Shown here in pieces: positions 6,778 through 13,529 of a stretch of DNA of 14,608 bases. The stretch is from assembly GCA_902475435.1 (NCBI GenBank), contig CABRZL010000047.1, positions 1 to 14,608 on the forward strand, written 5' to 3'. This DNA comes from an uncultured Eubacteriales bacterium. GTDB lineage: Bacteria; Bacillota; Clostridia; Oscillospirales; Oscillospiraceae. Position numbers and translations under genes: made by a program. Each line of letters starts with the position of its first letter. The stretch's first letter is position 1. The notes beneath the pieces were generated by a model that searched no databases, was not told where the DNA came from, and saw nothing but the letters and a program-made list of their open reading frames with translations.

Positions 6778-7541
6778 CAGCGATTGCCTCCTTCCCTCCG
6801 GCTGTTATTTCTATTGCCGTTGTTTCGATAGCCCCCACGGCGATCGCCGCGGCGGTCATTATTTCTGCGCTCACGTCTGGGCTGCTCCACTCTGGTTTCA
6901 CGCAGAGTGGAATTGAGAACTTCACCCTTGTAAATCCATACCTTCACGCCGCACTTGCCATAGGTGGTGTTCGCCTCTGCGAATCCATAGTCGATATCGG
7001 CACGAATTGTCTGCAGCGGAATCGTTCCCTCATGGTAAGATTCGCTACGTGCAATTTCAGCGCCGCCAAGGCGACCGCTACAAGTGACCTTGATGCCCTT
7101 TGCTCCCAGTCGGGTGGCATTCTGCATCGCCTTTTTCATAGCACGTCTATAGCCGATTCGTTTTTCAAGCTGAGCAGCAATATTTTCAGCTACAAGCTGA
7201 GCATTCATGTCAGGGCTCCGAACTTCCACAATGTTTACAGCCACTGGCTTCTTCAACATTGCTTCCAGCTTTAGCCGGAGCTTTTCAATCTCACTGCCGC
7301 CTTTTCCGATAACAACGCCAGGACGAGAGCAGTGAATGTTAATACGGATTTTAGCCGCATTATCACGTTCGATTTCAATTCTGGCAATTCCAGCGGAGTA
7401 CAAAGTGCTCTTGAGGTATTTGCGGATATTGTAATCCTCGACCACCAGATCACCGACTTTGTCCTCGCGGGCATACCATCTAGAGTCCCAATCCTTGATT
7501 ACGCCAACGCGCAGTCCATGGGGATTAACTTTCTGTCCCAT
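6777..7541 (-). CDS. rpsC: Small subunit ribosomal protein uS3 with Arg/Asn-rich tail
   Basis: 30S head protein lining the mRNA entry channel, with helicase-related function. It has 254 residues, about 35 more than the Bacillus form. Residues 1-210 are standard: MGQKVNPHGLRVGVIKDWDS, the KH domain with GKGG at 79-82, and the C-terminal domain ending KVWIYKGEVL near 209. Residues 221-254 are a low-complexity tail with 13 Arg and 8 Asn in 34 positions, probably disordered and RNA-binding. The ATG at 7541 has CAGGAGGTAACTT upstream. Confidence 0.98.
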   Translation of the reverse strand: MGQKVNPHGLRVGVIKDWDSRWYAREDKVGDLVVEDYNIRKYLKSTLYSAGIARIEIERDNAAKIRINIHCSRPGVVIGKGGSEIEKLRLKLEAMLKKPVAVNIVEVRSPDMNAQLVAENIAAQLEKRIGYRRAMKKAMQNATRLGAKGIKVTCSGRLGGAEIARSESYHEGTIPLQTIRADIDYGFAEANTTYGKCGVKVWIYKGEVLNSTLRETRVEQPRRERRNNDRRGDRRGGYRNNGNRNNSRREGGNR

Positions 7542-7556
7542 AAGTTACCTCCTGCC

Positions 7557-7892
7557 TTAGTCCTTCTCGCTGACCACAACTGTGATGTGAGAGGTTCTTT
7601 TGTTGATTCGATAGGATCTGCCCTGTGCCCGCGGCATAGCCCGTTTCAGGATCGGGCCCGGATCGGCGGAGACAGCAGATACATAAAGCTTCTCGACATC
7701 CATAGAGTGGTTGTTCTCTGCATTGGCCACCGCGCTCTTCAAAAGCTTCAGGAGAGGCTCAGAAGCAGCCTTAGGGGTCTGCATAAGAATTGCGGCCGCA
7801 GTCTTGACATCCTTGCCGCGGATTAAATCGCAGACGATCTTAACCTTGCGGGGAGAAATGCGGGCGTAACTCAAGTGTGCTTTCGCTTCCAT
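7557..7892 (-). CDS. rplV: Large subunit ribosomal protein uL22
   Basis: 50S protein whose long beta-hairpin lines the nascent-peptide tunnel. It has 111 residues. The N-terminal ARISPRKVKIVCDLIRGK and the C-terminal hairpin region ADPGPILKRAMPRAQGRSYR followed by KRTSHITVVV are the family hallmarks. The ATG at 7892 has AAGGAGGAAGCTATAA upstream. It lies between rpsS (14 nt) and rpsC (15 nt). Confidence 0.98.
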   Translation of the reverse strand: MEAKAHLSYARISPRKVKIVCDLIRGKDVKTAAAILMQTPKAASEPLLKLLKSAVANAENNHSMDVEKLYVSAVSADPGPILKRAMPRAQGRSYRINKRTSHITVVVSEKD

Positions 7893-7906
7893 TTATAGCT
7901 TCCTCC

Positions 7907-8185
7907 TTACTTGGAATTGGTGGTCTTGCTGCCAGAGTGCCCTCTAAAGGTTCTGGTAGGAGCAAATTCGCCCAGCTTGTGACCAACCATATCCTCAGTG
8001 ATATAGACAGGAACGTGCTTCCGGCCGTCATGCACAGCGATGGTGTGGCCGACAAAGGAGGGGAAAATGGTGGATGCTCTCGACCAAGTTTTGAGCACCT
8101 TTTTTTCATTAGCCTTGTTGAGTTCCTCCACACGCTTATACAGCTCAGGAGCAACGAAAGGGCCTTTTTTTACGCTTCTACTCAT
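7907..8185 (-). CDS. rpsS: Small subunit ribosomal protein uS19
   Basis: 30S head protein that contacts A-site tRNA and forms a bridge with the 50S subunit. It has 92 residues, the usual length. MSRSVKKGPFVAPELYKRVE at the start and TIFPSFVGHTIAVHDGRKHV with GHKLGEFAPTRTFRGH at the end are diagnostic. The ATG at 8185 has AAGGAGGAAACACA upstream; rplB ends 12 nt before. Confidence 0.98.
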   Translation of the reverse strand: MSRSVKKGPFVAPELYKRVEELNKANEKKVLKTWSRASTIFPSFVGHTIAVHDGRKHVPVYITEDMVGHKLGEFAPTRTFRGHSGSKTTNSK

Positions 8186-8197
8186 TGTGTTTCCTCC

Positions 8198-9031
8198 TTA
8201 CTTGCTGTTTCTGCGCTTGACGATGAACTTATCCGTAGGATTCTTCGTCTTGCGGGTCTTATAACCCATTGCAGGCTTGCCCCAGGGAGTAACCGGTCCG
8301 GGACGTCCAACAGGGCTCTTGCCTTCGCCGCCGCCGTGGGGGTGGTCATTGGGGTTCATAACAGAGCCGCGAACTGTGGGCCGAATGCCCATATGACGTT
8401 TACGGCCAGCCTTACCCAGATGAACGTTTTCATGATCGATGTTGCCGATCTGTCCCACAGAAGCCTTGCAGTCCATCCGAATATAACGTACTTCACCGGA
8501 GGGCATTCTGATTTGAGCCATAGCGCCATCCTTCGCCATAAGCTGTGCGGAAGTACCGGCGGAACGAACCAGCTGGGCGCCGCGGCCAGGATAGAGCTCT
8601 ACGTTATGAATGACTGTACCAACAGGAATGTTGGCAATGGGCAAGCAGTTGCCGGGTTTAATATCAGCAGCCGCAGAAGATACAACCGTGTCCCCAGCCT
8701 TCAGTCCTACAGGCGCGATGATATAACGTTTCTCGCTGCCGTAATCCACAAGCGCAATAAATGCGCTGCGGTTTGGATCATACTCCAGGCGAAGGACTGT
8801 GCCAGGCACATCCAGAAGGTCCCGCTTGAAGTCGATGACTCTGTACTTTCTCTTGTTTCCGCCGCCGCGGTGACGGACGGTAATTCTACCATAGCTGTTG
8901 CGGCCCGCATGTTTTTTCAGCGGCTGCAGCAGACTACGCTCAGGTTTAGCCTTTTTATCAACACCATCGAAACCGGAAACGGTCATGTTCCTGCGAGACG
9001 GCGTGGTCGGCTTAAAAGTTTTGATAGCCAT
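8198..9031 (-). CDS. rplB: Large subunit ribosomal protein uL2
   Basis: Highly conserved 50S protein next to the peptidyl-transferase centre, needed for subunit association. It has 277 residues. The N-terminal MAIKTFKPTTPSRRNMTVS, the central OB/SH3-like core (GRITVRHRGGGNKRKYRVID) and the C-terminal NPNDHPHGGGEGKSPVGRPG (with the invariant His of HPHGGGEG) are all intact. The ATG at 9031 has AAGGAGAGAATC upstream. The gap to rplW is 30 nt. Confidence 0.98.
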   Translation of the reverse strand: MAIKTFKPTTPSRRNMTVSGFDGVDKKAKPERSLLQPLKKHAGRNSYGRITVRHRGGGNKRKYRVIDFKRDLLDVPGTVLRLEYDPNRSAFIALVDYGSEKRYIIAPVGLKAGDTVVSSAAADIKPGNCLPIANIPVGTVIHNVELYPGRGAQLVRSAGTSAQLMAKDGAMAQIRMPSGEVRYIRMDCKASVGQIGNIDHENVHLGKAGRKRHMGIRPTVRGSVMNPNDHPHGGGEGKSPVGRPGPVTPWGKPAMGYKTRKTKNPTDKFIVKRRNSK

Positions 9032-9061
9032 TTTTGATTCTCTCCTTATCTGAGATTTGAA

Positions 9062-9358
9062 TTAGACCATGCCTTCAAAGAACTCGATGGTCTTGGAGTC
9101 CTCAGTAAGCTCAACATAAGCCTTTTTTCTTGCAGCAGTGCGTCCCATCGGATAGGCACCGGTGCGTTTACGCTTACCCTGCATGTTGACAGTGTTTACA
9201 TTTTTTACTTTCACGCCAAAAATTTCAGCAATCGCCTGCTTGATCTCAATTTTCGTAGCGGAGGGAGCTACCTCAAAGACATATTTCTTTTCAGCGGATT
9301 CCGCCATGGATTTTTCAGTGATCACAGGCCGAAGGATAATGTCATATGCGGTTTTCAT
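9062..9358 (-). CDS. rplW: Large subunit ribosomal protein uL23
   Basis: 50S tunnel-exit protein that is the docking point for trigger factor and the signal recognition particle. It has 98 residues. It starts MKTAYDIILRPVITEKS and contains FEVAPSATKIEIKQAIAEIF, VKVKNVNTVNMQGKRKR and the C-terminal KKAYVELTEDSKTIEFFEG. Its ATG overlaps the rplD stop by one base (TAATG), and its ribosome binding site AGGAGGT lies inside the rplD end, so the two are probably coupled. Confidence 0.98.
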   Translation of the reverse strand: MKTAYDIILRPVITEKSMAESAEKKYVFEVAPSATKIEIKQAIAEIFGVKVKNVNTVNMQGKRKRTGAYPMGRTAARKKAYVELTEDSKTIEFFEGMV

Positions 9359-9981
9359 TACGCAAATACCTCCTCGATCTTAGCCACAGCGGCCTTATCG
9401 ACGACCAGCTTATTGCAGTTGATAATATCATAGACATTGATCAGGTTTGCAAAAGTGGTGACGCAGCCGGGGATATTGCGGGCACTCAGAACTACGTTCC
9501 GATTTACCTCCGGAGTAACGACCAGCGTCTTCTTATCAGCCCCCACGGCAGTGAGGAATCCCTTAAACGTCTTGGTCTTAATCTCATCCACTTTAATTTC
9601 GTCAATCACTACCAGATCGCCAGCCTGCGCCTTAGCAGAGAGTACAGACTTGAGCGCCAGCCTCTTGACCTTCTTATTTAAGGTATAGCTATAATCTCTT
9701 GGCTTGGGGGCAAACACAACGCCGCCGTGTGTCCACTGGGGAGCACGGATAGAACCTTGTCTTGCGCGACCGGTTCCCTTCTGACGCCACGGCTTAATGC
9801 CGCCGCCTCTGACCTCTGCGCGAGTCAGTGCGCTCTGTGTACCCTGACGGCAATTGGCCAGATGGTTCTTTACCACATCGTGTACAACAGACTCGTTGGG
9901 CTCGATACCAAATACAGCTTCGGAGAGTTCAATCTCGCCGACCTGCTTGCCAGTCATATCATAAACATTCGCCTTAGGCAT
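9358..9981 (-). CDS. rplD: Large subunit ribosomal protein uL4
   Basis: 50S protein whose extended loop reaches the nascent-peptide tunnel. In E. coli, L4 is also the autogenous regulator of the S10 operon, acting on its leader. It has 207 residues. The tunnel loop is recognisable in GGGIKPWRQKGTGRARQGS and IRAPQWTHGGVVFAPKPRDY, followed by LNKKVKRLALKSVLSAKA. The ATG at 9981 has AGGAGAGGAG upstream. It overlaps rplW by one base. Confidence 0.98.
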   Translation of the reverse strand: MPKANVYDMTGKQVGEIELSEAVFGIEPNESVVHDVVKNHLANCRQGTQSALTRAEVRGGGIKPWRQKGTGRARQGSIRAPQWTHGGVVFAPKPRDYSYTLNKKVKRLALKSVLSAKAQAGDLVVIDEIKVDEIKTKTFKGFLTAVGADKKTLVVTPEVNRNVVLSARNIPGCVTTFANLINVYDIINCNKLVVDKAAVAKIEEVFA

Positions 9982-9998
9982 GATTTACACTCCTCTCC

Positions 9999-10715
9999 TT
10001 AGCCTCTCGCGGAAGCCTTCTGCGGATTACGTCCGGAAGCCTTCTGCGGGTTCTTACTGATACCGGTATCTGTCTGCTTAATCTTATTGTTCTTCACAGT
10101 ATTCTTCAGGACAACCAGGCCGCCTTTGGGGCCGGGAATCGCGCCGCGAATAACAATCATGTTGAGTTCAGCATCTACTTGAACAACATCCAGATTCTGC
10201 ACCGTAACCTGTTCAACGCCCATCTGTCCAGCGCCGATCTTCCCTTTAAAAATACGGGACGGCGTGGAACAGGAGTTCATAGAACCAGCATGTCTGTGAA
10301 CAGGTCCGCCGCCATGCGTCATGGGAGTGCGCTGCGCGCCGTGACGCTTGATAACGCCCTGATATCCATGGCCCTTGGAAATACCGGTTACATCCACCTT
10401 ATCGCCGGCAGCAAAAACGTCCGCTTTCACTTCATCGCCTACATTTAAGGTGCTGTCCTCAAGCCGAAATTCCCTCAAAACCTTTTTGAGAGCCACGTTG
10501 GCTTTTTTGAGATGTCCAGCCTCGGGCCTGGTAAGTTTGGACTCTTTCACGTCCTCAAAGCCCATCTGGATCGCGGCATAGCCGTCTTTTTCCACAGTCT
10601 TCACCTGAGTAACTACACAAGGCCCAGCTTCCACTACAGTAACTGGAATAACCTTGCCGCTCTCATCGAAGATCTGGGTCATACCCACTTTTTTGCCGAT
10701 GATTGCTTTTTTCAT
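9999..10715 (-). CDS. rplC: Large subunit ribosomal protein uL3
   Basis: Early-assembly 50S protein reaching the peptidyl-transferase centre. From the ATG at 10715 it has 238 residues: MKKAIIGKKVGMTQIFDESGK, then GISKGHGYQGVIKRHG, HGGGPVHRHAGSMN and the conserved FKGKIGAGQMGVEQVTVQNL. An in-frame extension to 10778 is open but lies upstream of the AGGAGGAAACACT site, so I reject it. The C-terminal tail holds a tandem repeat, NPQKASGR (222-229) and NPQKASAR (230-237), coded by nearly identical 24-base units. A 102-nt structured spacer separates it from rpsJ. Confidence 0.97.
   Translation of the reverse strand: MKKAIIGKKVGMTQIFDESGKVIPVTVVEAGPCVVTQVKTVEKDGYAAIQMGFEDVKESKLTRPEAGHLKKANVALKKVLREFRLEDSTLNVGDEVKADVFAAGDKVDVTGISKGHGYQGVIKRHGAQRTPMTHGGGPVHRHAGSMNSCSTPSRIFKGKIGAGQMGVEQVTVQNLDVVQVDAELNMIVIRGAIPGPKGGLVVLKNTVKNNKIKQTDTGISKNPQKASGRNPQKASARG
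10005..10052 (-). repeat. Tandem 24-bp repeat in the 3' end of rplC
   Basis: Two adjacent eight-codon units encode NPQKASGR (10029-10052) and NPQKASAR (10005-10028). The codons for Pro-Gln-Lys-Ala-Ser are identical in both copies; the Asn, Gly/Ala and Arg codons differ. The identical codon choice points to a fairly recent in-frame duplication and not to convergent sequence. Confidence 0.85.
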
Positions 10716-10741
10716 AGTGTTTCCTCCTGTTAAGGTTATTG

Positions 10742-10786
10742 GTTGACGCATTGGGACGCCAACTTGACCCGCCCACATATGTGAGC
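10742..10786 (-). promoter_or_regulatory. Two tandem hairpins in the rpsJ-rplC spacer
   Basis: The 102-nt spacer (10716-10817) is far longer than the other gaps in the S10 half. On the transcript strand, GCUCAC with loop AUAU and GUGGGC (10786-10771) forms a six-pair hairpin with one U-G pair. GUUGGCG with an eight-base loop and CGUCAAC (10763-10742) forms a seven-pair hairpin with one G-U pair. No U run follows either, so I do not call a terminator. A translational control site for rplC or an RNA-processing site is possible. Confidence 0.5.
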
Positions 10787-10817
10787 TTGGTGTGCTGTAT
10801 TCCGTGGGTTAGGGGAA

Positions 10818-11129
10818 TTACAGCTTTATCTCAATCTCAACGCCAGCAGGAAGCTCCAGGGCCATCAAAGCCTCAACGCACTTCTGATTGGGGTTAAGAA
10901 TATCGATCAGTCTCTTATGCGTGCGACGCTCAAACTGCTCGCGGCTGTCTTTATACTTGTGTACAGCCCGCAGAATGGTGACAACTTCTTTCTTTGTAGG
11001 CAGCGGAATCGGACCAGAGACCTGTGCGCCGTTACGCTTTGCCGTCTCCACAATCTTCTCCGCGCTGGAATCGATGATCTGATGATCGTAAGCCTTGAGG
11101 CGGATCCGGATCATATCTTTGTTTGCCAT
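10818..11129 (-). CDS. rpsJ: Small subunit ribosomal protein uS10
   Basis: 30S head protein that is also NusE, a partner of NusB and NusG in antitermination complexes. It has 103 residues, the standard length. It contains IRIRLKAYDHQIIDSSAEKI, the loop region GPIPLPTKKEVVTILRAVHK and the signature FERRTHKRLIDILNPN. The ATG at 11129 has AAGGAGGAACACTCACT upstream. It is the first gene of the S10-spc operon, with a long leader before it. Confidence 0.98.
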   Translation of the reverse strand: MANKDMIRIRLKAYDHQIIDSSAEKIVETAKRNGAQVSGPIPLPTKKEVVTILRAVHKYKDSREQFERRTHKRLIDILNPNQKCVEALMALELPAGVEIEIKL

Positions 11130-11384
11130 AGTGAGTGTTCCTCCTTAATTCGTATCCAGTTATGTCTTAATTCTGGGTACGGTGAGAGATTTCTGTCCGC
11201 TATGCCGTGCGTATCATTCCGGGTCATGGAAAAGACCGGCAGACGCCGGCCCCAAACCACGTCCCCGACGATATACGCCGCGAAGCAGTTCTCCCAGCCG
11301 CCCGATTAACGGACTTACTCCGCAGAAGTTACCGGAATTTCTTCCGCAATCTCCTGTTTCATCGCAATACGCGCAAACTCGCGC
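11130..11384 (-). promoter_or_regulatory. Long structured 5' leader of the S10-spc operon
   Basis: From the predicted start near 11384 to the rpsJ ATG there are about 255 nt without a convincing gene. Nested pairings can be read on the transcript: GGAGAUU (11354-11348) with AAUCUCU (11191-11185); GUCCGUU (11314-11308) with AGCGGAC (11201-11195); GCGUAU (11278-11273) with AUACGC (11214-11209). A GNRA-type hairpin CGGAA-GAAA-UUCCG lies at 11346-11333 and CGUC-GGG-GACG at 11270-11260. A terminator-like hairpin is listed separately. The pattern resembles an autoregulatory r-protein leader; the ligand is unknown, with L4 a guess by analogy to E. coli. Confidence 0.6.
11230..11251 (-). terminator. 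Attenuator-like hairpin inside the S10 leader
   Basis: On the transcript, GGCCGGC (11251-11245), loop GUCU, and GCCGGUC (11240-11234) form a seven-pair GC-rich stem with one G-U pair, followed directly by UUUU (11233-11230). This is a short but plausible intrinsic terminator about 150 nt into the leader. The 3' arm can instead pair with downstream GACCCGG (CCGGUC, 11239-11234, with GACC-C-GG, 11225-11219), giving an alternative fold. The U run is only four long, so efficiency would be partial, as expected of an attenuator. Confidence 0.5.
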
Positions 11385-11390
11385 TTGAAT

Positions 11391-11419
11391 ATAATAATAT
11401 AAATCCCCCTTGATGTCAA
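11391..11419 (-). promoter_or_regulatory. Sigma-A promoter of the S10-spc operon
   Basis: TTGACA at 11419-11414 is a perfect -35 box, separated by exactly 17 nt from TATTAT at 11396-11391, a five-of-six match to the -10 consensus. The start would be near G11384. It is the only strong promoter I see between the upstream gene and rpsJ. The -35 box lies in the centre of the palindrome at 11399-11430. Confidence 0.85.
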
Positions 11420-11430
11420 GAGGGATTTAT
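11399..11430 (-). terminator. Terminator-like palindrome after the YcxB-like gene, overlapping the S10 promoter
   Basis: ATAAATCCC and GGGATTTAT form the outer part of a 15-pair inverted repeat with one G-U pair on the minus-strand RNA and a tight central loop. It begins 6 bases after the stop codon of the YcxB-like gene. The 3' side is U-rich (UUUAUAUUAUUAU) but is not a clean U run. It plausibly ends the proS unit. Because it contains the S10 -35 box, it could instead, or also, be an operator. Confidence 0.6.
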
Positions 11431-11436
11431 AACTTT

Positions 11437-11934
11437 TTAAGTCTTTTTCTTTCTTCCGGTACAAAAACTGATGATCTGCTGAACCTGGGATTCTGTCATA
11501 GCGCGAAGGGGTACCAGATTCACGCTCTTTCGGTTGGGGTATAGCAGCAACGCCCGATCATTCCGTCGAACCCGCCAGGTCTTGCTCCAGAGAACAGTTG
11601 CTTTCCCCTTTGCATTTTTCACAGTCCAACCGTCTCGGTCGAATATATAGCATAGTTCCATATTGCCAAGTCCCGATCGCTTATACTCCCGGCGGATCGT
11701 GCTGCGATATATCGCAAACACCGCCAAAATTACCAGGATTAACACAAGAATCACAGTCCAGGGCAATTCCCGGGGCATTTGCTTTGTAAACGCAAGGATC
11801 ATTACCACAACGACCAAAAGCAAAACTGCTGCAGAAAACCCACGCAGAAACTGATGCCATTTTAGATTGGCAAATTCCGAATATCCGACGCCATGCACCG
11901 TCACCGTTACAACATTATCCTTTTTCCTGCTCAA
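11437..11934 (-). CDS. YcxB-like two-helix membrane protein
   Basis: Likely an inner-membrane protein of unknown function. I start it at TTG 11934, which has AAGAGGTG about 5 nt upstream and lies 11 nt after the proS stop; an open frame to 12039 exists but runs inside proS. The product has 165 residues, with membrane segments at about 33-49 and 59-76. A C-terminal domain of about 85 residues (IFDRDGWTVKNAKG, VLWSKTWRV, SVNLVPLRAMTESQ) matches the general pattern of the YcxB-like C-terminal domain as I remember it. Probably co-transcribed with proS. The exact start is uncertain. Confidence 0.7.
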   Translation of the reverse strand: MSRKKDNVVTVTVHGVGYSEFANLKWHQFLRGFSAAVLLLVVVVMILAFTKQMPRELPWTVILVLILVILAVFAIYRSTIRREYKRSGLGNMELCYIFDRDGWTVKNAKGKATVLWSKTWRVRRNDRALLLYPNRKSVNLVPLRAMTESQVQQIISFCTGRKKKT

Positions 11935-11945
11935 CGCCGCACCTC

Positions 11946-13385
11946 TTAATAGGCCACGCCCCAATAAACCATCTTCTCCGCTTTTTTGCCACAGACAGGA
12001 CACACGTCGGACAAATGCTCCTGTTGGAACGGAATGCAACGAGAGGTCATGCCGGCCTTTTCCTTCATATCCAGTTCACACTGGAGGTTGCCGCACCACA
12101 TGGTCTTGATGAATCCGCCTTTCTCTTCCTGAAGCTGCTTTGCCTCCTCCAGAGAATAGGCCGCATAGGTGTGTTCTTCAATATTCTTTGCCGCCTTCGC
12201 ATACAGGCCGTCATGAACCGCGTCAAGCAGTACCGGTACCTGCGCCTCTAATTCAGAAAGTGCAATGACCGTCTTTTCTCCGTTGTCCCGGCGGCAAGCT
12301 ACACATTGGTTCTTCTCCAAATCCTTGGGACCAATCTCAATCCGCAACGGCACGCCCTTCATCTCATACTCCGCAAACTTCCAGCCGGGACTATTATCAC
12401 TAAAGTCTCCCTGTGCCCGCAATCCCAGTGCTTTCAGACGGGCTACCAGTTCCTCCGCCGCTTCGTTCACACCAGGCTTGTGTGCAGCGATCGGCAAAAC
12501 AACGACCTGGATCGGTGCAATGCGTGGCGGCAACACCAAGCCGTTGTTGTCTCCGTGCGTCATGATAATACCGCCGATAATACGGGTAGACAATCCCCAA
12601 GAGGTTTCATAAGGATGGGTAAGCTGGTTGTTTTTATCCGTAAACGTAATATCGAAAGCGGTTGGGAAGCCATTTCCAAAATAATGGCTCGTACCACCCT
12701 GCAACGCCTTCCGGTCATGCATCATACACTCAATCGTATAGGTACGCTCCGCACCGGCAAACTTTTCTTTATCCGTCTTTTGGCCGCGGATAACCGGCAT
12801 GGCCAGAACGTTTTCGCAGAGGTCTGCATAAGTTTCTAACTGCTGCTCTGTTTCCGCAATCGCCTCTTCCGGCGTAGCATGGAGTGTATGCCCCTCCTGC
12901 CAGAGAAACTCCCGATGCCGCAAGAACGGACGAGAGGTTTTTTCCCACCGAAGCACACTGCACCACTGATTGTACAGAAGGGGCAAATCCCTCCAGGAAT
13001 GGACAATATGACTCCAATGATCGCAAAATAACGTCTCAGATGTGGGACGAATGCAGAGTCGCTCCTCCAATTCTTCGCTGCCACCGCAGGTAACCCAGGC
13101 ACATTCCGGCGCAAATCCGGAAACATGATCCTTTTCCTTTTGCAGAAGACTTTCTGGAATCAACATAGGCATAGACACATTGACATGACCAGTAGCCTTA
13201 AACCGAGCATCTAACTCCTTCTGAATATTTTCCCAGATGGCATACCCATAGGGCCGCAAAATAAACATGCCCTTCGTACTGGTATAATCGATGAGTTCAG
13301 CCTTTGTACACACATCCGTGTACCATTTGGCGAAATCCACCTCCATATCCGTAATACGCTCCACCTGTTTCTTCTCTTTTGCCAT
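11946..13385 (-). CDS. proS: Prolyl-tRNA synthetase, archaeal/eukaryotic-type (short, no editing insertion)
   Basis: Class II synthetase that attaches proline to tRNA-Pro. It has 479 residues from ATG 13385, which has AAAGGA 8 nt upstream. An in-frame extension to 13451 starts upstream of the promoter -10 box and is rejected. Motif 2 is seen in RPTSETLFCDHWSHIV and RHREFLWQEGHT, motif 3 in GLSTRIIGGIIMTHGD. There is no editing insertion between motifs 2 and 3. The C-terminal zinc domain has Cys431, Cys436, Cys462 and Cys465 and ends in the conserved GVAY. This type occurs in many Clostridia and differs from the long E. coli form. Confidence 0.96.
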   Translation of the reverse strand: MAKEKKQVERITDMEVDFAKWYTDVCTKAELIDYTSTKGMFILRPYGYAIWENIQKELDARFKATGHVNVSMPMLIPESLLQKEKDHVSGFAPECAWVTCGGSEELEERLCIRPTSETLFCDHWSHIVHSWRDLPLLYNQWCSVLRWEKTSRPFLRHREFLWQEGHTLHATPEEAIAETEQQLETYADLCENVLAMPVIRGQKTDKEKFAGAERTYTIECMMHDRKALQGGTSHYFGNGFPTAFDITFTDKNNQLTHPYETSWGLSTRIIGGIIMTHGDNNGLVLPPRIAPIQVVVLPIAAHKPGVNEAAEELVARLKALGLRAQGDFSDNSPGWKFAEYEMKGVPLRIEIGPKDLEKNQCVACRRDNGEKTVIALSELEAQVPVLLDAVHDGLYAKAAKNIEEHTYAAYSLEEAKQLQEEKGGFIKTMWCGNLQCELDMKEKAGMTSRCIPFQQEHLSDVCPVCGKKAEKMVYWGVAY

Positions 13386-13441
13386 TTTTTTCATCCTTTC
13401 GCGCGCCGTCCTATTCTCTCGCGTCCTGTTTCGTACCGCAT

Positions 13442-13470
13442 ATAATACCATAATTTCTTAGCGCCTTCAA
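13442..13470 (-). promoter_or_regulatory. Sigma-A promoter of proS
   Basis: TTGAAG at 13470-13465 (four of six) is followed after 17 nt by TATTAT at 13447-13442 (five of six). The start would be near 13435, giving a leader of about 50 nt before the proS ATG. No T-box-like leader fits in that length, so tRNA-sensing control of proS is unlikely here. Confidence 0.7.
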
Positions 13471-13529
13471 GAGCACTTTTTTCGATTTTGCATAGAATGA
13501 GGTAGAATTTCTCAAAAGGAGGCATTTTT

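Noticed and set aside
7877..9037. 386-codon open frame on the plus strand antisense to rpsS and rplB
   Set aside because: Same reason: a shadow of conserved minus-strand genes with no start signals of its own.
10716..10778. N-terminal extension of rplC by 21 codons
   Set aside because: The strong AGGAGG site and the family-typical MKKAIIGKKVGM start place initiation at 10715. The extension runs through the hairpin spacer.
11111..11227. 38-codon ORF from ATG 11227 in the leader, overlapping the rpsJ start in another frame
   Set aside because: No Shine-Dalgarno sequence lies before the ATG and the peptide shows nothing recognisable. Overlap with the rpsJ start could matter only if a leader peptide were shown.
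11217..11426. Stop-free frame of about 70 codons across the S10 promoter and leader (minus), reading coding-like segments such as SPLIGRLGELLRGVYRRGRG
   Set aside because: It has no ATG, GTG or TTG start upstream of the apparent coding part and no ribosome binding site, and it crosses the promoter. The sequence is better explained as structured leader RNA, though I cannot exclude an unusual start.
11935..12039. N-terminal extension of the YcxB-like protein into proS
   Set aside because: It would overlap the conserved zinc-domain codons of proS by more than 90 nt. The TTG at 11934 with AAGAGGTG upstream fits operon spacing better.
13386..13435. Possible T-box riboswitch in front of proS
   Set aside because: The predicted leader is only about 50 nt and contains no terminator hairpin, far too short for a T-box.
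13386..13451. N-terminal extension of proS by 22 codons
   Set aside because: Its ATG lies upstream of the predicted -10 box (13442-13447), so it would not be transcribed. ATG 13385 has a well-spaced AAAGGA.
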